38,127 nucleotides of DNA from an uncultured Bacteroidales bacterium (GTDB lineage Bacteria; Bacteroidota; Bacteroidia; Bacteroidales; Paludibacteraceae), in assembly GCA_946617165.1 (NCBI GenBank), contig CAMOJP010000008.1, positions 1 to 38,127 of the forward strand. The letters are read 5' to 3'. This document shows, piece after piece, positions 8,649 through 16,296 of the stretch. The translations under genes and the position numbers were made by a program. Positions within the stretch are counted from its first letter, which is position 1. Each line of letters opens with the position of its first letter. A model generated the notes under the pieces. It saw only the letters and a program-made list of their open reading frames with translations, ran no database searches and was not told where the DNA came from.

Positions 8649-10504
8649 ATATATTCAAACTGCTCCACCGGTTTATTCCACCGTACAGGGGACAAGTGGC
8701 ACTCAATATCACGTTTAACATCCTATCAACCGTGCTGTCACTTTTCTCCTTTGCGACGATTATACCTATCTTACAACTCTTGTTTGGCATAACAGACATG
8801 AACAGCCAATATACTGAATTGGTATCAAGTATGCCTGTCAAAGAATATGTAGAAGCTGCTCGCGGCAACTTATATTGGTATATGGGGCAGTTAGTAACGC
8901 AACACGGCGCCGGACTGGTGCTGTTCATGTTAGGGTTTTTCTTAGTGATTACAACCGGTTTGAAATGTCTGTGCGCTTGGTTAGCAAACTTTTTCATTGT
9001 CCCAATACGGACAGGAGTACTTCGTGACCTGCGCCAACAGTTATATAATAAGGTGACCCGACTGCCGCTTGGATATTTCACAGAAGAACGTAAAGGAGAT
9101 ATCATGTCCCGTATGACAAATGACGTAAATGAAGTGGAGGGCAGTATCATGTCCACCGTGGATATTCTTTTTAAGAATCCACTCATGATACTAATCTACC
9201 TTGTGATGTTATTTCTCATTTCGTGGCAACTAACGCTTTTTGCACTTATCTTACTACCGGTTGCGGGGTTGCTCATCGGTCGTATCGGGCGGTCTCTCAA
9301 ACGCACTTCTACCAAGGGACAGGAGCAGACTGCCGATATCCTTACACAGATAGAGGAGACATTAGGCGGCCTACGCGTGGTAAAAGCTTTCAATGCCGAA
9401 CAGAAACTACAGGCACGCTTCCTCAAACTGATTAATGAGACCCGCCACACCTTCACTCGCATTAACAGACGTTACTACTTAGCGCATCCCGTTTCCGAAT
9501 TTTTAGGTACCACGCTAATCGCCGTGCTGCTATGGTATGGCGGAGGACTGATTTTAAGCCATAATGCATTAATCGATGCCTCAACGTTTATCTACTACTT
9601 GATATTGTTCTATTCCATCATCAATCCGGCCAAAGACCTGTCTAAAGCCTCCTACGGTATTCGCCGCGGTACAGCAGCTTTAGAGCGCATTGATAAGGTA
9701 TTAAACACCCGGAATAATATCCGGGAAGTCCCCCATCCTATTGCGATCAAGAGTTTTAATGATTGTATCATATATAAGGATGTAAGTTTTGCATACCGCA
9801 ACGATATGGAAGTGCTGCAACATATCAACCTCACTATTCGTAAAGGGGAGATGATTGCTTTGGTAGGTCAGTCCGGAAGTGGTAAAACAACCTTAGCCGA
9901 CCTACTGCCACGATTTTACGACGTGACTCACGGAAGCATCACTATTGACGGCAAAGATATACGCGAAGCCAAGATACACGATCTGCGTGAATTGATGGGC
10001 AACGTAAATCAGGATGCAATTCTATTTAACGACACGTTCTACAATAATATCACTTTCGGTGTAGATACAACCCAACCTGCGCCTAACGGACACAGTTGGC
10101 AGGAAGCGGTTGAGCGGGCAGCCAAGATTGCAAATGCCCATGATTTTATCATGGCCACTCCCGATGGTTACGAAACCACTATCGGCGACCGAGGCAGCCG
10201 TTTGTCCGGCGGTCAGAGACAGCGTATCTCTATCGCACGGGCTATTTTAAAGAACCCGCCTATCCTCATCCTTGACGAGGCTACGTCCGCATTAGATACC
10301 GAGTCGGAGAAACTGGTTCAGGAAGCCCTTGAGCATTTGATGAAAGATCGTACTACATTAGTCGTAGCGCACCGTTTATCCACCATCCGTAATGCCGATA
10401 TGATATGCGTCCTGCACGACGGGCGTATCGTCGAGCAAGGACGCCATGAAGAGCTTATGAAACGTAACGGCTATTACGCCAAGCTAGCTGCTATGCAGCA
10501 ATAG
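8645..10504 (+). CDS. msbA: MsbA-like ABC exporter (permease-ATPase fusion)
   Basis: This 619-residue half-transporter has a six-helix membrane domain (residues about 15-340) and an ATPase domain (about 370-619). The ATPase has all motifs: Walker A GQSGSGKTT (408-416), Q-loop Q456, signature LSGGQ (520-524), Walker B LILDE (541-545) and the H-loop H576 in VVAHRLS. It belongs to the exporter group that includes MsbA, which flips lipid A-core across the inner membrane as a homodimer. Position directly after lpxK, with a four-base overlap, supports a lipid A role, but multidrug or lipid exporters of the same group look alike, so the substrate is an inference. It ends one base before the convergent parC stop codon. 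Confidence 0.85.
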   Translation: MNIFKLLHRFIPPYRGQVALNITFNILSTVLSLFSFATIIPILQLLFGITDMNSQYTELVSSMPVKEYVEAARGNLYWYMGQLVTQHGAGLVLFMLGFFLVITTGLKCLCAWLANFFIVPIRTGVLRDLRQQLYNKVTRLPLGYFTEERKGDIMSRMTNDVNEVEGSIMSTVDILFKNPLMILIYLVMLFLISWQLTLFALILLPVAGLLIGRIGRSLKRTSTKGQEQTADILTQIEETLGGLRVVKAFNAEQKLQARFLKLINETRHTFTRINRRYYLAHPVSEFLGTTLIAVLLWYGGGLILSHNALIDASTFIYYLILFYSIINPAKDLSKASYGIRRGTAALERIDKVLNTRNNIREVPHPIAIKSFNDCIIYKDVSFAYRNDMEVLQHINLTIRKGEMIALVGQSGSGKTTLADLLPRFYDVTHGSITIDGKDIREAKIHDLRELMGNVNQDAILFNDTFYNNITFGVDTTQPAPNGHSWQEAVERAAKIANAHDFIMATPDGYETTIGDRGSRLSGGQRQRISIARAILKNPPILILDEATSALDTESEKLVQEALEHLMKDRTTLVVAHRLSTIRNADMICVLHDGRIVEQGRHEELMKRNGYYAKLAAMQQ

Positions 10505-10505
10505 A

Positions 10506-13094
10506 TTAAAAGAGACTTAGTTGGTCGTCTCCATCCACGGGTTTACTATCCTCCGGGATTTCGTTCGTTATAATCAGCGGGACATCCGCTTGCGGTGTGT
10601 TCTCTGTTGTCTCCTGTTCCGGTTCAGGTTCGGGTTCCGGTTCCGGAGTAACATCCACAATAGACGCTATGTCTAAAGTTGTTATACGTTTCCCCTTTGC
10701 CTTCGGTGATTTTGCTTCTATAAATTCAGACATAACCAAGTCTATCGGCTCACGGAACTCATCCTTAAAGGTCACGCGGAATACAGCCTCCTCGCGGTCG
10801 TTGATAACGATAAGTTTAGAGTCTGCATTATCGCCGAGGAAGTTCTGCGTTTTAGGCGTAGCATCCAATTGGAAACGTTTGCCGTAATAGTAGCCTAACT
10901 CCGCATTCCATAGTGCAACAGACCAAATCTTATCAGGATCAAACTTTTCAATTCTAAGCCACCCTTGTTCGAAATGTGCTGTTTCCTCGAAAGTATTGAG
11001 GAAATAATCGCCGTTCTGCATAATCACCAGAACGCGATCGTCGTCTTGGAACTCGCCTATATAGAAGCCTTGTGCGTCGTAATTAATACGCAGTACATCC
11101 GGATCAAACCACACTTTTCTTCCCCCAAGGGTAGAATGTCCTTTTTGTTTAAGCGTGACGGATTTAACGTCGTATTTAGTTAACAAATTACCCCTCGCAC
11201 TACGGCTCTTAACAGCCAGTTCGCTTAAGTCCTTGCACACCTCCAACTTCTTAAGATGCAGAGCAGGTTTCAACGTAACTTTTATTACCTCCGCTTCGCC
11301 ATTTGGATTTGCAGTGAAATATACGACACGACTGCCAGGTTTTCCTTGCGTGATGTCATACTCCTTATCTCTTGCTACTCCGGTAACGAAGAAACGCTTC
11401 ATATAATAGACCCCACCTCTACCGTCGCGATAAACGACATTATAGATAGTACGGGTATCATTCTTCTTAAAAATATCAATATGCAGGATATCGGTGCCGA
11501 TAAATATCTTCTCCGCTACGCGGACAATTTTATATTTACCGTCTCGATGGAAGACAATTATATCATCCAAATCCGAGCAATTGCACAAGAACTCGTCTTT
11601 TTTAAGTCCCGTTCCTATAAACCCTTCCTCACGATTGATATAGAGTTTCTCATTTGCCTCTACCACCGTCTTGACATTGATATTTGCGAAATTGCGCACC
11701 TCTGTCCTACGAGGATACTTGTCCCCGTACTTAGCCTTGAGGTTTTCAAACCAACGAATCGTATAATCTGTCAGATGGTGCAGGTCTTTCTCGGTCTGTT
11801 TGATTTTCTTCTCTAAATCCCGCATCAATTCATCTGCTTTTTTAGAGTCGAATTTAGTGATACGAATCATTCTTATCTCAAACAGTTTCTCTATATCCTC
11901 ACGCTTTACTTCGCGGATAAGCTTCGCTTTAAACGGCTCTAAGGCTTTATCCACGAACGCAATCAATTTTTCTTTATCTGCAGCCGTTTCGTATCCTTCC
12001 TCTTTATAGATGCGGTTCTCAATAAAGATTCGCTCCAAAGAGGTATAGAAATATTGTTCCTCCAACTCGGCTTTTTGAATTTCCAACTCCCATTTGAGCA
12101 GGGCCATCGTATTATCCGTGGACTTACGAAGCAACGTGCTGACGTTTGTAAAGATTGGTTTCCGATTCTCAATCACGCAACAGTTGGGAGATATACTCAC
12201 CTCGCAATCGGTAAAGGCATAGAGTGCATCTATTGTTTTGTCAGACGAACTTCCCGGAGCTAATTGAACAACGATTTTTGCTTCCTCAGAAGTGAAGTCA
12301 TCCACCTTACGAATCTTAATTTTACCACGATCTTGAGCACGGAGTATTGTTTCAATAATCTTAGAAGTGGTCGTGCCATATGGTACTTGCGAGATGATAA
12401 GCGTCTTATTATCGTCCGTTTTGGTAATCTTGGAACGAATACGGACCACTCCACCCCGTTCGCCGTCATTATATCGACTTACATCTATTTCACCTCCGGT
12501 CGGAAAATCCGGGTAGAGCTGAAAACTTTCTCCTTTAAGATAAGCCAAGGAGGCGTCGCATAAGTCGTTAAAGTTATGAGGTAATATTTTGGAATTCAAT
12601 CCGACTGCGATACCTTCAACACCTTGTGCCAGAAGCAGCGGGAACTTAATTGGCAAATGAATCGGCTCTTTCTTACGTCCGTCATAACTGAGCATCCACT
12701 CGGTAGTTTTAGGATTAAAAACCGTCTCCAAGGCAAATTTACTCAGTCGGGCTTCAATATAACGGGGAGCGGCGGCACCATCACCGGTAAGGATGTTTCC
12801 CCAGTTTCCTTGACAGTCGATAAGCAGGTCTTTCTGTCCCAACTGAACAAGTGCGTCTCCGATACTGGCGTCACCATGAGGATGGTACTGCATGGTCTGG
12901 CCAACGATATTTGCGACCTTGTTCATTTTACCGTCGTCAACACACTTCATAGCATGTAGAATACGGCGTTGAACAGGCTTCAAACCGTCCTCGATAGCCG
13001 GCACTGCACGTTCAAGAATAACGTAAGAGGCATAGTCCAGAAACCAGTCCTGGTACATGCCGGTCAGATGGTATGTAATCTTATCTTCCGCCAC
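10506..13094 (-). CDS. parC: DNA topoisomerase IV subunit A
   Basis: This 862-residue type II topoisomerase A subunit breaks and rejoins DNA; with ParE it decatenates chromosomes. The winged-helix and tower region carries the catalytic tyrosine Y112 preceded by R111 (AAAPRYIEARLSKF). I saw no GyrA box (QRRGGKG) in the C-terminal domain, and ARGNLLTKYDVKSVTLKQKG resembles the Bacteroidota ParC form rather than GyrA. At the quinolone positions HPHGDASIGD has A76 and D80 where E. coli ParC has S80 and E84. The C-terminus holds an EP repeat encoded by a hexamer repeat, then an acidic tail. The start is GTG at 13094, overlapping the stop of the preceding 55-codon gene by one base (TAGTG). The partner parE is not in the window. 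Confidence 0.9.
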   Translation of the reverse strand: MAEDKITYHLTGMYQDWFLDYASYVILERAVPAIEDGLKPVQRRILHAMKCVDDGKMNKVANIVGQTMQYHPHGDASIGDALVQLGQKDLLIDCQGNWGNILTGDGAAAPRYIEARLSKFALETVFNPKTTEWMLSYDGRKKEPIHLPIKFPLLLAQGVEGIAVGLNSKILPHNFNDLCDASLAYLKGESFQLYPDFPTGGEIDVSRYNDGERGGVVRIRSKITKTDDNKTLIISQVPYGTTTSKIIETILRAQDRGKIKIRKVDDFTSEEAKIVVQLAPGSSSDKTIDALYAFTDCEVSISPNCCVIENRKPIFTNVSTLLRKSTDNTMALLKWELEIQKAELEEQYFYTSLERIFIENRIYKEEGYETAADKEKLIAFVDKALEPFKAKLIREVKREDIEKLFEIRMIRITKFDSKKADELMRDLEKKIKQTEKDLHHLTDYTIRWFENLKAKYGDKYPRRTEVRNFANINVKTVVEANEKLYINREEGFIGTGLKKDEFLCNCSDLDDIIVFHRDGKYKIVRVAEKIFIGTDILHIDIFKKNDTRTIYNVVYRDGRGGVYYMKRFFVTGVARDKEYDITQGKPGSRVVYFTANPNGEAEVIKVTLKPALHLKKLEVCKDLSELAVKSRSARGNLLTKYDVKSVTLKQKGHSTLGGRKVWFDPDVLRINYDAQGFYIGEFQDDDRVLVIMQNGDYFLNTFEETAHFEQGWLRIEKFDPDKIWSVALWNAELGYYYGKRFQLDATPKTQNFLGDNADSKLIVINDREEAVFRVTFKDEFREPIDLVMSEFIEAKSPKAKGKRITTLDIASIVDVTPEPEPEPEPEQETTENTPQADVPLIITNEIPEDSKPVDGDDQLSLF
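10618..10647 (-). repeat. Hexanucleotide repeat coding the EP tract of ParC
   Basis: Five imperfect copies of a 6-base unit (TCCGGT/TCAGGT/TCGGGT on the plus strand) encode alternating Glu-Pro in the C-terminal tail of ParC. Copy number changes would keep the frame and only lengthen or shorten the linker. Confidence 0.75.
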
Positions 13095-13261
13095 TATTCA
13101 GCTCGTTTGTTGATGAAGATATACGCTAAGATACCTGCTACTTCGAGAACGAGACTGGTAGCCAATAAAAAGTTTGTCTGTACGCCACAGAAATACACTA
13201 CCAGGCATACAACGCCCAGCAAAACGAGGATAATACCCAGATTGTTCAATAAATTTTTCAT
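13094..13261 (-). CDS. 55-residue membrane microprotein
   Basis: An ATG at 13261 opens a 55-codon frame, MKNLLNNLGIILVLLGVV..., ending TAG at 13096-13094. It contains two predicted membrane helices (about residues 8-25 and 31-49) and a basic C-terminus (INKRAE). Its stop shares a base with the GTG start of parC, and it begins 22 bases after dprA ends, so it fills what would otherwise be a 189-base gap between two operon genes. Gap filling, coupling and clean hydrophobic periodicity argue it is real. I do not recognise a named family and assign no function. Confidence 0.75.
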   Translation of the reverse strand: MKNLLNNLGIILVLLGVVCLVVYFCGVQTNFLLATSLVLEVAGILAYIFINKRAE

Positions 13262-13283
13262 ATTATTTGATTTTTAAAAGTTA

Positions 13284-14354
13284 CTATTTTAGTGCCCGGC
13301 ACATATTTCCGGGCAACATTTTAATAAATCCGCTCATCTCCAGCACCATCAAAGAAGAGGCTACTTGGGCATAAGGTAAAGCCGTCAGTTCGGCTATTCT
13401 ATCCACATGAATACCGTCTTCCGCTCCTCGTACAATTTTAATCAGTTGTTTTTCCACCCCATCCATGTCTGCAAAAAGGTCTTCGATCTCGGTCTGAACA
13501 GGTTGCACAGCCGATTTCCACTGCATATCGTTTATCAAGTCCTCTGCATTATTAATGAGCATAGCGCGTTGTGTACGGATGAGCGTATTGCAGCCCTGAG
13601 AATTAACATCGCGAGGACGTCCGGGAAAGGCATATAAATTACGGTCATAATCGTTTGCATCATATGCTGTTATCAAAGAACCACCTTTTAGTTTCGACTC
13701 TGCTACTACGACTGCATCGGCCAAGCCTGCTACGATACGATTTCGCGCTACAAAATTCACTTTATCCGGTACCGTCTCACTTGGATATTCGGTGAGTAAT
13801 CCTCCTTTTGCCAATGCGTCAACAGCCACTTGGCGGTGAAGAGAGGGATAGATTCTGTCCAGTCCATGGGCAGGAATAATAATAGTCGGCACTCCTGCTT
13901 CCAGCGCAGCCCGATGAGCGGTTACATCTATGCCATATGCCAATCCGCTGATTATCGTCACATCCGGCACCATTTTAGCCAAATCCAGAACAAGTTGCCG
14001 AGTCTGTTCTTTTCCATTTTCCGATGCGGAACGCGTTCCTACGATGGAGACAAATTTTCCTTTATCAAGTTGCAAATTTCCTTTGCCGAATAATAATATC
14101 GGTGCATCGGGACATTGCTTGAGACGATACGGATAATCCTCGTTTTGGTAATAGTAAGTTTTTATATCATGCCGGGCAATAAATTCCAGTTCTCTTTCCG
14201 CATGCCTCATAGCCTCCACTTGGCGGTCACTATCCGCACGCTCCCATGCCTCTTGAACTGTAGCACTATTGTCAAGCAGCATCCTAACACGATGTACATT
14301 ATTAGGATACAGGCACGTTAGGGCAATCAAATATTTCAATGTTTCCATTTCCAT
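13284..14354 (-). CDS. dprA: DNA-processing protein DprA
   Basis: DprA binds single-stranded DNA taken up by transformation and loads RecA on it. The protein (356 residues from ATG 14354, or 354 from ATG 14348) has an N-terminal helical segment, the Rossmann-type DprA core, and a C-terminal winged-helix-like part (about 290-356). Core signatures are FVSIVGTRSASENGKE, ISGLAYGIDVTAHRAAL, GLLTEYPSET and FVARNRIVAGLADAVVVAES with KGGSLITA. The frame is open up to 14504, but the extra N-terminal 50 residues are antiparallel to nothing known and lie wholly inside vanZ, so a start overlapping vanZ by 13-19 bases is preferred. The window alone does not show competence; DprA also occurs in non-competent bacteria. 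Confidence 0.93.
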   Translation of the reverse strand: MEMETLKYLIALTCLYPNNVHRVRMLLDNSATVQEAWERADSDRQVEAMRHAERELEFIARHDIKTYYYQNEDYPYRLKQCPDAPILLFGKGNLQLDKGKFVSIVGTRSASENGKEQTRQLVLDLAKMVPDVTIISGLAYGIDVTAHRAALEAGVPTIIIPAHGLDRIYPSLHRQVAVDALAKGGLLTEYPSETVPDKVNFVARNRIVAGLADAVVVAESKLKGGSLITAYDANDYDRNLYAFPGRPRDVNSQGCNTLIRTQRAMLINNAEDLINDMQWKSAVQPVQTEIEDLFADMDGVEKQLIKIVRGAEDGIHVDRIAELTALPYAQVASSLMVLEMSGFIKMLPGNMCRALK

Positions 14355-14710
14355 ACTCCGGCAACGAGACAAACTCCAACTATTGTTCCTGCTATATCGG
14401 CTAACCAATCCCACCAGCTCGCCGTGCGCGGATAGCAATATAGTCCTTGTATTAGTTCCAATACGCCTCCATAGAGGATAGGAATTGTCAACGCGATAAT
14501 CCACAATAGCGGCTTAGCAACATTATCTTTAACAAGGTTCCACAACAGCATTCCACCAAGTAGGATATAAGCCAGCATATGTCCCCATTTATCGGCAAAA
14601 GCAACAGTATCAGGCAATCGGAATGCAGGCTCTTTAACCAAACTCAAATAGGCTATCAGCAGTCCGATGACGACGGTTTCTTTATATATTAAAGCTTTTC
14701 GCCAAAACAT
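14336..14710 (-). CDS. VanZ-like membrane protein
   Basis: This 124-residue protein has four hydrophobic segments (about 12-28, 42-59, 65-85, 101-119) and the VanZ-family landmarks DKWGHMLAYILLG in the first half and the ELIQGLYCYPRTASWWDWLADIAG stretch before the last helix. VanZ relatives were named for low-level teicoplanin resistance in enterococci, but the single-domain form in Bacteroidota has no proven role. It overlaps upp by 22 bases upstream and dprA by up to 19 bases downstream, so it is embedded in the operon. Confidence 0.88.
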   Translation of the reverse strand: MFWRKALIYKETVVIGLLIAYLSLVKEPAFRLPDTVAFADKWGHMLAYILLGGMLLWNLVKDNVAKPLLWIIALTIPILYGGVLELIQGLYCYPRTASWWDWLADIAGTIVGVCLVAGVWKWKH

Positions 14711-15339
14711 AAGTCTCCTGCATCCCCCAATCCCGGTACAATATATTTCTTCTCATTGAGGACGGGGTCAATCGCGGCGCACCATAGTGTTACATTCTCA
14801 GGCATAACCGGTTGGAGATAGTCAACGGCCTTAGGAGTACCTATCACACAGCACAGATGTATATGTTTAGGTTGTCCATGCGTCAGAAGCGCCTTATAAG
14901 CAGCCTCCATTGACATCCCGGTCGCAAGCATCGGGTCCACAAGCAGAAGCGTTTTTCCGTCCAATTGAGGAGCAGCCAGATACTCGGAAACAATTTCCAA
15001 TTCCCCTTTCTCATTCATGCGTCTGTAAGCACTTAAAAAAGCATTCTCCGCATGGTCATACATATTGAGAAAACCGGCATGCAAGGGCAGTCCCGCACGC
15101 ATCACGCTTGCTACTACAACTTGGTCTTGAGCAATTGGCATAGACGCCACTCCCAAGGGAGTACGCACATCCTCTGTCTGATAATCTAAAGCACGGCTTA
15201 CTTCTAATGCCATCACTTCGCCTATACGCTCGATATTACGCCGAAAACGCATACTGTCTTTCTGGATATCCACACTACGGATTTCCTTTAAGTACTGATT
15301 AAGCAGCGAGCAATGCTCGGATAGATTGATTACATTCAT
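14689..15339 (-). CDS. upp: Uracil phosphoribosyltransferase
   Basis: Upp salvages uracil by joining it to PRPP to form UMP. The 216-residue protein shows the uracil-type PRPP loop VDPMLATGMSM (134-144), ASVMRAGLPLHAGF (the RAG substrate element), and a C-terminal uracil-binding segment ending IVPGLGDAGDLCFGE. Length is typical. It starts 6 bases after the LytTR gene and overlaps the vanZ-like gene by 22 bases. Confidence 0.95.
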   Translation of the reverse strand: MNVINLSEHCSLLNQYLKEIRSVDIQKDSMRFRRNIERIGEVMALEVSRALDYQTEDVRTPLGVASMPIAQDQVVVASVMRAGLPLHAGFLNMYDHAENAFLSAYRRMNEKGELEIVSEYLAAPQLDGKTLLLVDPMLATGMSMEAAYKALLTHGQPKHIHLCCVIGTPKAVDYLQPVMPENVTLWCAAIDPVLNEKKYIVPGLGDAGDLCFGEKL

Positions 15340-15345
15340 ATTCTA

Positions 15346-16194
15346 TTACATTAACATCGACATTACTTTTTCCCCATAGCCTTTGGATACAGGAATGGAA
15401 GGAATCTTTTCGTCCCCGAAATCGAGCATCACCTCACCGTCTTGCCGGCGGAAGAGTTTCACCATACGAATATTCACCACATAAGAACGGTGGCACCGAA
15501 TCAGCCCTTTCTCACGAAAACGCCACTCTACATTCTTAAGCGAATTACGAATCATCAGTTTTTCCAGTTTGCCGGCATTCATATAATGAATGATGATATA
15601 GTTATCCGCAGCCTCCAAGTAGTAAACCATGTTGGGTTTTACAGACAGTTTGAGGTCACCTTTCTCATCATAAAAGCGATACATTTCCTCCGGCACATCT
15701 TCTACTATATGCTGCTGCCTTGCCTGCAGACGAATTATTTGCTCCCCTCTACTCTTAACTACCATCCATAGTATGACAAAGGCGTACGGTATAAGCAATG
15801 TAAAGGCAGTCGCAAACAGGGACTCCTTAAACAAATAGAAGAGGGTTAGGTTCATTTTGGCCGAGAAACTCCGCATTGCTATCAGCGGGAAAGCCGCATA
15901 GACCCATGCGATAGTAGCAACCTCGACAATAACCCATATTGCGTAATCGAGGTAACTAATTTTATGTCGCTTCGCGTAAAAATACATAATCGTGCGACTC
16001 AAGGCTATCACCAGTACGGCTGTAACGACGACAATCGTCACCCAAAGCAAGAATTTCCAATCACCATCCACCCAAGTACGGCACTGAACAGGCTGGAAAA
16101 AGAGAATAAACAACTCTCCGAATACCGCCGTCACCCAAAGCAGAAGGATGATATTATGCCTGGTGTTAAAATATTGAGGTATATAATTCTTCAT
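15346..16194 (-). CDS. Membrane-anchored LytTR-domain transcription regulator
   Basis: The 282-residue protein has four predicted membrane helices (about 13-33, 47-75, 80-110, 120-150) and a C-terminal LytTR DNA-binding domain (about 185-282; blocks YYLEAADNYIIIHY, RNSLKNVEW, LIRCHRSYVVNI, IPVSKGYGEKV). LytTR proteins of this layout occur in Bacteroidota without a receiver domain and may sense a membrane signal. The frame is open to 16344, but the extension would cross both divergent promoters and the exonuclease start, so ATG 16194 (MKNYIPQYF) is chosen. The promoter's -7 element lies only 8 bases upstream of this ATG, implying a nearly leaderless mRNA. It heads the run to upp, vanZ-like, dprA and parC. 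DNA targets are unknown. Confidence 0.88.
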   Translation of the reverse strand: MKNYIPQYFNTRHNIILLLWVTAVFGELFILFFQPVQCRTWVDGDWKFLLWVTIVVVTAVLVIALSRTIMYFYAKRHKISYLDYAIWVIVEVATIAWVYAAFPLIAMRSFSAKMNLTLFYLFKESLFATAFTLLIPYAFVILWMVVKSRGEQIIRLQARQQHIVEDVPEEMYRFYDEKGDLKLSVKPNMVYYLEAADNYIIIHYMNAGKLEKLMIRNSLKNVEWRFREKGLIRCHRSYVVNIRMVKLFRRQDGEVMLDFGDEKIPSIPVSKGYGEKVMSMLM

Positions 16195-16202
16195 TTTCGC
16201 GG

Positions 16203-16234
16203 CAAAGTTACAAAATATTTTGTACATATGCAAA
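16203..16234 (-). promoter_or_regulatory. Promoter for the LytTR-upp-vanZ-dprA-parC run
   Basis: On the minus strand TTTG (16234-16231), a 20-base spacer and TAACTTTG (16210-16203) match the Bacteroides pattern. Transcription would start near 16199, about 5 bases before the ATG at 16194. It overlaps the divergent promoter by 16 bases (16219-16234). Confidence 0.8.
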
Positions 16235-16250
16235 AAAAGCAGTATCTTTG
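16219..16250 (+). promoter_or_regulatory. Promoter for exonuclease-methyltransferase operon
   Basis: TTTG (16219-16222), a 20-base spacer and TATCTTTG (16243-16250) match the Bacteroides pattern. Its -33 box lies inside the spacer of the opposite promoter and vice versa. The expected start near 16254 leaves about 43 bases of leader before ATG 16297. Confidence 0.8.
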
Positions 16251-16296
16251 CGTGATTTTTTTCAAAAAAAAGCGAAAAACAGGCTTTTTTATCACC

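Noticed and set aside
14355-14504. Longer N-terminus for DprA
   Set aside because: It lies entirely within vanZ in another frame, and METLKYLIAL at 14348 matches the usual DprA beginning.
15964-16296. Longer N-terminus for the exonuclease
   Set aside because: The stretch is antisense to the LytTR gene and upstream of the exonuclease promoter.
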